A stretch of 64,000 bases of DNA from Crotophaga sulcirostris. Its lineage: Eukaryota; Chordata; Aves; Cuculiformes; Crotophagidae. The notes beneath the pieces are model-generated. The model worked only from the letters and a program-made list of their open reading frames with translations, was not told the DNA's origin and did not search any database. Positions 60,601 to 64,000 of this stretch are shown here, piece after piece. The stretch is from contig VYZB01000220.1 of the NCBI GenBank assembly GCA_013397455.1, positions 951,006-1,015,005 on the forward strand, given 5' to 3'. Positions within the stretch are counted from its first letter, which is position 1; each line of letters opens with the position of its first letter. Both the position numbers and the translations under genes were made by a program.

Positions 60601-61207
60601 TGCCCGGAGCGTGGTGCCCCGCTCTGCACCTTATTCAGTGAGGGTTTCTCATATAAATGAGCTGCAAAACATTCTAGGATAAACATCCCACATCGACGCC
60701 AACTAAACTTGAGTCAGCTGTGAATCCCTCCAGCCTAGATTCTCAGAGGTGAGAAGTTCCCTGCTTGCCTCCTGCAGGCACTGGATGTGGTGGGGGAAAA
60801 AGCTGGAGCCAGTGCAGCGGTGGACAGAAAGAACGCCAGCTGAGAGCCAGTGCTCCCACTTCAATCCTGGGCTGCTGCAGTGAACACTTCTCCACTATTT
60901 GTCACAAAGTCTAACAGCTCCGGGGAGCCGCGCATGCTCTTGGCATGCTTGCACACCTCTCACAGCTGCTGCTCTCCCAAGCAGGGGAACAGAGCAAGCA
61001 CAGATGCCAGGGGGAAATGGAAGTGCCAATGGCTGGTTTCAACACTCAATCCAGATGGACAAGACCTGGTCTTTCCCACCACGGCTCCACCCTCTCTCTT
61101 CCAGCCCTCTCCCCAAGAAATCCAAGAGTTTTGCCTACCTGGCAATATACTTCTGGTAAATATTTACGTCTTCGCTGACAGCTGGTTTGTCGGAGGGTAA
61201 TCCATTC
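25778..61207 (-). CDS. CASZ1: CASZ1, castor zinc finger transcription factor 1 (3' sixteen exons; 5' part outside window)
   Basis: Complement of join 25778..27027, 30330..30617, 31963..32197, 34079..34227, 36898..37069, 37576..37774, 39455..39790, 40654..40776, 43768..43928, 46445..46508, 47699..47840, 49484..50355, 51111..51283, 53766..53930, 55965..56055, 61139..61207. CASZ1 is a nuclear DNA-binding regulator of neural, retinal and cardiovascular development, homologous to Drosophila castor. The exons encode about 1,495 residues (about 1,368 without two optional segments), against 1,759 for human CASZ1a as I remember it, so the N-terminal few hundred residues lie upstream. Eleven castor-type units are present, mostly C-x4-C-x12-H-x3-H, each preceded by a second C..C..H-x-H set. 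The C-terminus is highly acidic. All junctions are GT/AG and in phase. Confidence 0.97.
25975..26115 (-). repeat. CASZ1: GAA/GAT-type low-complexity coding tract (acidic run)
   Basis: Plus-strand tcc/tca/tct triplets encode on the minus strand a run of Asp and Glu, with up to seven Asp in a row. It belongs to the CASZ1 C-terminus and may vary in length between individuals. Confidence 0.9.
27028..30329 (-). other. CASZ1: CASZ1 intron
   Basis: About 3.3 kb between the cassette exon and the terminal exon. No further exon seen. Short poly-A and poly-T runs only. Confidence 0.85.
30330..30617 (-). CDS. CASZ1: CASZ1 candidate cassette exon, 96 codons
   Basis: Acceptor cacattctccag, donor gtaaca, 288 bases with matching phases, so it can be kept or skipped without a frameshift. 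It encodes [20 protein letters not shown] and on to [20 protein letters not shown] then [19 protein letters not shown] and [16 protein letters not shown]. The reading frame is open throughout and its end resembles other CASZ1 linkers. A strong internal acceptor at 30451 is out of phase with the upstream donor. Skipping it joins NESTSAG to [13 protein letters not shown], as in the human protein I remember. Confidence 0.75.
30618..31962 (-). other. CASZ1: CASZ1 intron with very long U-rich tract before the cassette exon
   Basis: The minus strand at 30750..30635 is almost pure T with scattered G and C, directly upstream of the acceptor at 30618. On the plus strand it reads as A-rich and AAAC-rich simple sequence. 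The remainder is unremarkable. Confidence 0.85.
30635..30750. repeat. A-rich / AAAC simple sequence
   Basis: Poly-A runs of 8 to 11 separated by cc, gc or g, with caaaac-type units. Read on the CASZ1 strand it is the polypyrimidine-like region of the cassette exon. Confidence 0.9.
31963..32197 (-). CDS. CASZ1: CASZ1 exon: linker with two candidate 3' splice sites
   Basis: Long form starts at 32197 (acceptor tcttgctgcag) and encodes [16 protein letters not shown] and on to ASFQ before [19 protein letters not shown]. Short form starts at 32104 (acceptor cttcctttcag) and joins DRVPTQ directly to GPPSMMD, the arrangement I remember for the human protein. Both are in phase. The exon ends NESTSA(G) at donor gtaaga. 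Confidence 0.9.
32198..34078 (-). other. CASZ1: CASZ1 intron
   Basis: About 1.9 kb. Near 32390..32530 there are repeated units of the form gttaatcttggca (minor tandem similarity between 32376, 32440 and 32500). No exon seen. Confidence 0.8.
34079..34227 (-). CDS. CASZ1: CASZ1 exon: zinc finger 8
   Basis: Acceptor tgtctgtag, donor gtgact. It encodes [20 protein letters not shown] followed by [20 protein letters not shown] and KNFDRVPTQ, and ends in phase 0. Two in-phase acceptors follow in the next exon. Confidence 0.97.
34228..36897 (-). other. CASZ1: CASZ1 intron
   Basis: About 2.7 kb. It contains a (TG)n(TA)n tract at 36628..36667 and a C-run near 35448. No exon seen. Confidence 0.85.
36628..36667. 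repeat. (TG)n(TA)n microsatellite
   Basis: tatatgtgtgtgtgtgtgta followed by about nine TA units, in a CASZ1 intron. Confidence 0.95.
36898..37069 (-). CDS. CASZ1: CASZ1 exon: zinc finger 7
   Basis: Acceptor ctcctctctag, donor gtgagt. It encodes [20 protein letters not shown] followed by [20 protein letters not shown] and then [15 protein letters not shown], the last Cys opening finger 8. It ends with one base of a Gly codon. Confidence 0.97.
37070..37575 (-). other. CASZ1: CASZ1 intron
   Basis: Short intron of about 0.5 kb between the finger 6 and finger 7 exons. Nothing else seen. Confidence 0.9.
37576..37774 (-). CDS. CASZ1: CASZ1 exon: zinc finger 6
   Basis: Acceptor tgtattccag, donor gtaaga. 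Its first base completes Asn. It encodes [18 protein letters not shown], then [20 protein letters not shown] and DH (finger 6), then [20 protein letters not shown] and LCPNQ, which starts finger 7. It is specific to the long isoform. Confidence 0.97.
37775..39454 (-). other. CASZ1: CASZ1 intron / alternative 3'UTR of the short isoform
   Basis: If the donor at 39454 is not used, the reading frame stops at once (TAA 39453..39451). A minus-strand AATAAA lies at 39201..39196, about 250 bases further on, so this intron could serve as the 3' end of a five-finger transcript. Confidence 0.6.
39196..39201 (-). terminator. CASZ1: Candidate polyadenylation signal for short CASZ1 isoform
   Basis: Minus strand reads ggggaaataaacttgc. 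Located about 250 bases past the readthrough stop codon. ATTAAA variants on the same strand at 38036..38031 and near 38212 are alternatives. Confidence 0.4.
39455..39790 (-). CDS. CASZ1: CASZ1 exon: end of finger 5 and linker; readthrough gives short isoform
   Basis: Acceptor ctttttgcag, donor gtaagt. It starts [20 protein letters not shown] and ends with the conserved [19 protein letters not shown] and [16 protein letters not shown](N). The donor reads GAG AA|G TAA, so an unspliced transcript terminates after QEK. That would give a five-finger protein like human CASZ1b. Confidence 0.96.
39791..40653 (-). other. CASZ1: CASZ1 intron
   Basis: About 0.9 kb, gt..ag ends in the finger 5 region. 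Nothing else recognised. Confidence 0.9.
40654..40776 (-). CDS. CASZ1: CASZ1 exon: zinc finger 5
   Basis: Acceptor ctttgccag, donor gtgagt. It encodes [20 protein letters not shown] then [20 protein letters not shown], which is finger 5 except for its last His. That residue comes from the next exon (NFH). Confidence 0.97.
40777..43767 (-). other. CASZ1: CASZ1 intron containing an antisense LINE relic
   Basis: About 3 kb. The core, 41950..42870, is an old reverse-transcriptase fragment on the plus strand (separate entry). No exon is needed here, since phases close without one. Confidence 0.85.
41950..42870 (+). mobile_element. Degenerate CR1/L3-type LINE ORF2 (reverse transcriptase) relic
   Basis: Conceptual plus-strand translation in shifting frames shows the order typical of CR1 ORF2. 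First comes a [23 protein letters not shown] segment, where intact elements carry [23 protein letters not shown] residues. [15 protein letters not shown] follows, then [14 protein letters not shown], then [12 protein letters not shown] where active elements have FADDTKLGG. Stops and frame changes show it is long dead. Boundaries are uncertain and it may begin near 41640. Confidence 0.75.
43768..43928 (-). CDS. CASZ1: CASZ1 exon: linker before finger 5
   Basis: Acceptor tctattccag, donor gtaagg. It encodes [20 protein letters not shown] and ends [20 protein letters not shown] plus MYLR(R). VKTE is a second psi-K-x-E motif. The [13 protein letters not shown] block is strongly conserved. Confidence 0.96.
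43929..46444 (-). other. CASZ1: CASZ1 intron
   Basis: About 2.5 kb. A short piece at 44780..44850 (cctttataaatatcagttaa) resembles old tRNA-SINE/L2-type tails, weakly. The block 45990..46340 is AT-rich next to the small exon. No exon seen. Confidence 0.8.
46445..46508 (-). CDS. CASZ1: CASZ1 small exon: linker
   Basis: 64 bases; acceptor gtgttccag, donor gtaaga. It encodes [20 protein letters not shown] plus K, matching the human linker as I remember it, and ends in phase 0 directly before [12 protein letters not shown]. Confidence 0.93.
46509..47698 (-). other. CASZ1: CASZ1 intron
   Basis: About 1.2 kb between two linker exons. Nothing recognised. Confidence 0.9.
47699..47840 (-). CDS. CASZ1: CASZ1 exon: linker with SUMO-consensus motif
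   Basis: Acceptor tcgagcag, donor gtgaga; enters and leaves with two bases. It encodes [20 protein letters not shown] and ends SLDLSVKDH(G). VKQE fits the psi-K-x-E sumoylation consensus. No zinc ligands. Confidence 0.93.
48240..48440. promoter_or_regulatory. CpG-rich patch with X-box-like and CCAAT motifs
   Basis: CpGs are dense here compared with the flanks. GTTGCCGTAGCGAC at 48290..48303 fits the RFX X-box palindrome with one mismatch. AGCCAATGGG at 48370..48379 is a CCAAT (NF-Y type) box. No transcript start is demonstrable from sequence. Confidence 0.4.
48479..48606 (+). repeat. Polypurine tract
   Basis: About 125 bases almost without C or T (GA-rich and A-rich with poly-A runs), starting right after the CpG-rich patch. 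Confidence 0.9.
49271..49478 (-). mobile_element. CR1 LINE, truncated 3' end
   Basis: On the minus strand it reads the standard CR1 3' segment: ggccctggcccaggttgccc, then ccatccctggaggtgttcaa, ccaggttggatgg, ggtgtccctgccca, and finally ccttccaacccaaaccgttc. It is strongly 5' truncated, as most CR1 copies are. Its 5' end lies within about ten bases of the donor of the exon at 49484. Confidence 0.93.
49484..50355 (-). CDS. CASZ1: CASZ1 large exon: rest of finger 3, finger 4 and Ser/Ala-rich linker
   Basis: 872 bases; acceptor gcccttgcag, donor gtgagt. It completes finger 3 ([20 protein letters not shown]) and contains all of finger 4 ([17 protein letters not shown] and the following [19 protein letters not shown]). 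A long Ser/Ala/Pro-rich linker follows, ending in the conserved [20 protein letters not shown] block. A CR1 LINE remnant begins within a few bases of the donor on the intron side. Reading through the donor adds only translated CR1 before a stop. Confidence 0.97.
50356..51110 (-). other. CASZ1: CASZ1 intron
   Basis: About 0.75 kb within finger 3. Nothing recognised. Confidence 0.9.
51111..51283 (-). CDS. CASZ1: CASZ1 exon: end of finger 2, start of finger 3
   Basis: Acceptor tggggtag, donor gtgaga. It starts [20 protein letters not shown], completing finger 2 (C-x4-C-x12-H-x3-H), and ends [18 protein letters not shown], the front of finger 3. It leaves with two bases of an Arg codon. The acceptor tract is purine-rich for its position, but phase and homology fix it. 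Confidence 0.96.
51284..53765 (-). other. CASZ1: CASZ1 intron
   Basis: About 2.5 kb within finger 2. Poly-A and poly-T runs only (52010, 52155). No exon or repeat family recognised. Confidence 0.85.
53766..53930 (-). CDS. CASZ1: CASZ1 exon: end of finger 1, start of finger 2
   Basis: Acceptor atctctccag, donor gtaaca, phase 0 at both ends (55 codons). It starts [19 protein letters not shown], giving the His pair of finger 1 (spacer of 13 rather than 12). It ends [20 protein letters not shown] plus Q, the front half of finger 2. Confidence 0.97.
53931..55964 (-). other. CASZ1: CASZ1 intron with conserved-looking AT-rich block
   Basis: About 2 kb within finger 1. The stretch 54590..55110 is the most enhancer-like part of the window (see findings). 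Confidence 0.85.
55965..56055 (-). CDS. CASZ1: CASZ1 exon: zinc finger 1, first part
   Basis: Acceptor tgtctgcag, donor gtgagg. It encodes [18 protein letters not shown] followed by [12 protein letters not shown]: the leading C-x4-C..H-x-H set and the two cysteines of finger 1. The histidines come from the next exon, so the intron splits the finger. Confidence 0.96.
57560..57960 (+). mobile_element. LINE ORF2 fragment, probably CR1
   Basis: The plus strand translates around 57590 to [19 protein letters not shown], which matches the short linker between endonuclease and reverse transcriptase in CR1-type ORF2 (LNEFFASVFT-like). The rest is degraded. It probably belongs to the same internally deleted copy as the 3' end at 58045..58370. 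Edges are uncertain. Confidence 0.55.
58045..58370 (+). mobile_element. CR1 LINE 3' end
   Basis: Plus-strand sense: ctacacaggaaagctgggga, then gggataggacaaggggaaat, ggaagaaatg, ggccctggcccaggttgccc and the terminal ccttccaacccaaaccattt with cattctattctg, the short-repeat tail of CR1. This is the longest CR1 3' segment in the window. Confidence 0.93.
59452..59474. repeat. (AAT)n microsatellite
   Basis: About seven taa/aat units followed by a T run, in a CASZ1 intron. Confidence 0.95.
61139..61207 (-). CDS. CASZ1: CASZ1 exon: linker before zinc finger 1
   Basis: Acceptor ctcattag, donor gtaggc. Enters with one base and leaves with two. It encodes [20 protein letters not shown] and ends IA(R). 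This is the most upstream CASZ1 exon I can identify in the window, and it joins in phase to the finger-1 exon to give [12 protein letters not shown]. Confidence 0.93.
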
Positions 61208-64000
61208 CTAATGAGAAACACACAGAAAACAGAGCTGGTTAGCAGGCAGGACAGGGCACGGTGCTCCTTGCTCTCACCCACCACTGACAGGGAAGAGTAC
61301 CCAGCAGAGACACCCATTAGATGCCTCCCTCCCCTTCAAATCCTGTTCCTCCTTTCCCTAGGGAACCATTTGGATGTCCTACCACCCCTTCGGCATGTTC
61401 CCTCTTCGCAGGGCTCAGTTCAGTTTGTTGGAGACACTTGAGAAGACCAACCACGAAAATCTGCTTCCACAGAAGGAACTGAACACCCACTCCCAGACGA
61501 GTGAAGGTCACACAGAACCCCAGGCCTCCCTGAAGCCCCTCACTACCCTGCCCTGATGTGCACGGAAGGGCCATCGAGACCCGTCTGACCACAGCTCAGC
61601 AGTGGGAGAAGAGTCTGAGGTTCAGCTCCGCTGTGAAAGCCACTGCACAGTTCCTGTGGCCAGCACTGCTCCTGGCAACAGAGCTACAGCCCTGAACAGA
61701 GCTTTAGTTACCTCTTTTGCAACCCCAACAGAAAGACCATAGAATGGTTTGGGTTGGAAGGGAACTCAAAGCCCATCCAGTCCCACCCCCTGCCATGGGC
61801 AGGGACACCTCCCACTGGGTCAGGGGGCTCCAAGCCCCATCCAACCTGGCCTTCAACACCTCCAGGGATGGGGCAGCCACCACTGCTCTGGGCAACCTGG
61901 GCCAGTGCCTCCCCACCCTCATTGTGAAGAATTTCTTCCTGATGTCTAATCTAAATCTTTCCCCTTCCAGTTGGGCAGCAAAGGCATTTATGTGCTTTAA
62001 TCAATGGGAAAACCAACCCAACTGCACCCAACTGCCACATAAGCCTGGGTTACTCAGCATCATTAGGAAGCAGACGAAAATTACAACCTCAATGAGTTCA
62101 AGAGGAAAAAGAGACACAGGGCCAGACTCCAGCCTGCCTAGGAGACAGTGGTTCACCAGCCCAGCCCCAGACAGGCTGCACGTGGTCTCCTTTCTCAGTT
62201 TTGCCCCACCCAGCCTCCACTCCTACTCAGGACAGCTCTTGGAGTGGGGTTTAAACAAGGACACTTTCTCAGAGTTCACTTGAAGCGGGCAGATGAGTTC
62301 AGGGCAGGTTAAGAGCATTAGATGTTGGGAGAGTTCAAAGCCATGGCCAGGGGAGATGTGTGAGAGTGAGGGGTAGTTCTTGCCAGGGTATTTGGTCCCA
62401 GTGGGGACCGTGAACAGAAATCCAGGTCCCAGATAACACAGTTGGCACCTCTGGGTTGCTTTCTTTTATCATGAAAGCCTCTATCAGTAAGCAGCCTGAA
62501 GGAGAAGGGACCAAAACTCCTTCTGCACTTCAGTGCATGACCAGGAACTGCCTGGTTGAGGGCCCTGGTCTCCTCCATTCCTGTTGCAGCCCCATCGTGA
62601 TGCACCAGTGGAGGAAGTCCTGTGGCTGGAGGAAGGATCACCACAGTGCTGCAAACCCACAGCTGCGAGTGGCAGGAAATGAGCAAGAGCAAGGAAGTCA
62701 AACTGGGATCCCAGTGCAAGACCAAAGCAGAAAAGAGGAGGCTCACAGCCCTCCTGGCACAGCTCTGGGATGGCAACTGCACTCCAGCCAGCAGAGCGTT
62801 CAGCAGACTCTTCAGGCACAGAGTCCCTGGCCAAGCCACCCATCACAACACAGCCCTGTGCCTGCAGGAATATTTACAACACGGTGGTTTTCAGTACCAG
62901 GAGTCCCTGCCTGCCATCTGGAGCACACGCAGGGTTCACCCTGCTAAGAACCCTCTGCCCTTCCCCATCCACCTTAACCACAGAGCTCCCTGTCTGCAGG
63001 CAGCTGGGAAGTGACTTCCACGTGGCAGACAGGTATCATCAGCTCTGCCTTCCAGGTGAAAACAGGGAAAGAGAGGGGTGCAGACTTCCCTGAGACTGCA
63101 AAGAGAATTCAAGTCAGGATCCAGCCCAAGGCCCACAAATTCAGCACAAACCAGCCTTCCTCCTCACCAGAGGGCACAGCAGCAGGGTGCATGCGATGGC
63201 ATTTGCCACAGAAGAGCAGGCCAGAGGTCCTGGGCTTACTGCAAATCATCCCATGGGATTCACAGCTCCCAACAGCCCCAGGTCCAGAGTGAGACACAAG
63301 TAAATCCAAACCCTGACAAAAGAGCAGGGCAGTCCCTCCCCTCCTCCCTCTCGGACACGCATAGCTCTGCTACAGCTGCCACCTCTGGAAGCCACATTAA
63401 GAAGTAATCTGAGGTTTGGCAAGGCCTTCAGATATCTCCATTCAGTCACTGGCATCACTGCAGAGATTGCCAGCAACGCATGTGTAGGGGGTTATTAGTG
63501 GTAATTGGGCTAATGAGTTTGCCCAGTCTGAGGGGTAATTGAATCACCTCTATTTATGCAAGGAACAAGCCCATTGAGAAGACACAGGCCTGGCCCCACA
63601 GAAGCATGTGTATGCCTAACTCTTATGAAAATTGATGGGAATTAGGCACCAAAATGTCTTCGGAGCTCTGGGACAAACAAAAAGCCCCATCCTGCTACCA
63701 GTGAAGGCAGCAGAGTTTTGCCATTGAGTTAAATGGAAACAAGAATCAGGTTTTCCTACAGCCCCAGCTGGGTGCCTGGGGAACCAGAGGAAGGAGACAG
63801 TAAAGTGGTTTCAACCCTGACCTTAGAGTGCTGGCAGCATCATGCTCCCTCATCTTTCATTTTAATATATGAACCAGGAGCTGGTGGGCTCTAGATTCAT
63901 GGCTGTGAGTGCCGGTGGCTGTCCACACCTTAGCACAAACCAGAGATGTAACAGTGCAGGATTTATCATCACGTGAACAGGATTGTCCACTGGATCCACG
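61208..64000 (-). other. CASZ1: CASZ1 intron (3' part of next upstream intron)
   Basis: No further coding exon recognised up to the window end. It contains one CR1 fragment (61737..61972) and an AT-rich conserved-looking block at 63490..63660. Confidence 0.75.
61737..61972 (-). mobile_element. CR1 LINE, truncated 3' end
   Basis: Minus-strand sense CR1 3' segment. It starts near a gaagaaattcttcacaatg block and passes ggcccaggttgcccagagc. It ends at ccaacccaaaccattctatg, the typical CR1 terminus. Very similar to the copies at 49271 and 58045. Confidence 0.93.

Larger units (their letters stand above)
56056..61138 (-). other. CASZ1: CASZ1 intron with CR1 LINE remnant
   Basis: About 5.1 kb, the largest complete intron here. 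It contains plus-strand LINE sequence (57560..58370), an (AAT)n repeat (59452..59474), a G-rich run near 59520 and an AT-rich block at 59580..59740. No exon seen. Confidence 0.85.

Noticed and set aside
62318..63014. Several overlapping frames of 100 to 170 codons upstream of the CASZ1 exon at 61207
   Set aside because: They overlap in both strands, show no zinc-finger or CASZ1-like residues, and are typical of GC-rich intron sequence.
1..64000. tRNA, rRNA, microRNA-like or CRISPR-like structures
   Set aside because: No cloverleaf with conserved boxes, no rRNA segments and no regularly spaced repeats were seen by eye. A formal scan with covariance models was not possible here.

Overview
This window is vertebrate genomic DNA, most probably from a bird. 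It holds the 3' parts of two convergent, intron-split genes that are also tail-to-tail neighbours on human 1p36: PEX14 on the + strand (last five coding exons, 2207..10770) and CASZ1 on the - strand (sixteen coding exons, 61207 down to 25778). The avian call rests on three CR1 LINE 3' ends of the bird/reptile type, short introns compared with the mammalian genes, and protein sequence close to but distinct from the mammalian orthologues as I remember them. The species cannot be fixed from the sequence. All splice junctions were assigned by hand from GT/AG sites, homology and codon phase; the phases close exactly across both genes.

Layout. Positions 1..2206 are PEX14 intron, and the first exons (the PEX5/PEX19-binding N-terminal domain) lie outside the window. 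Positions 2207..10770 hold the membrane-anchor, coiled-coil and acidic C-terminal exons of PEX14, followed by a 3'UTR of about 1.4 kb ending near an AATAAA at 12129. Positions 12150..21085 are the intergenic stretch between the two 3' ends, with no recognisable gene. Positions 21085..25777 are the likely CASZ1 3'UTR, interrupted by a 620-base assembly gap (21281..21900). Positions 25778..61207 hold CASZ1 exons encoding all 11 castor-type zinc fingers. Positions 61208..64000 are upstream CASZ1 intron. The CASZ1 introns contain several LINE/CR1 fragments and some AT-rich or CpG-rich patches that look like candidate regulatory elements.

The genes are functionally unrelated. PEX14 is a docking subunit of the peroxisomal import machinery. 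CASZ1 is a zinc-finger transcription factor of neural, retinal and cardiovascular development. The most interesting observations concern CASZ1 isoforms: a splice donor that encodes a stop codon when the intron is retained (matching the five-finger short isoform), a phase-neutral 288-base cassette exon behind a very long U-rich tract, and tandem in-phase 3' splice sites. I found no new multi-gene system, no RNA genes and no CRISPR-like array.
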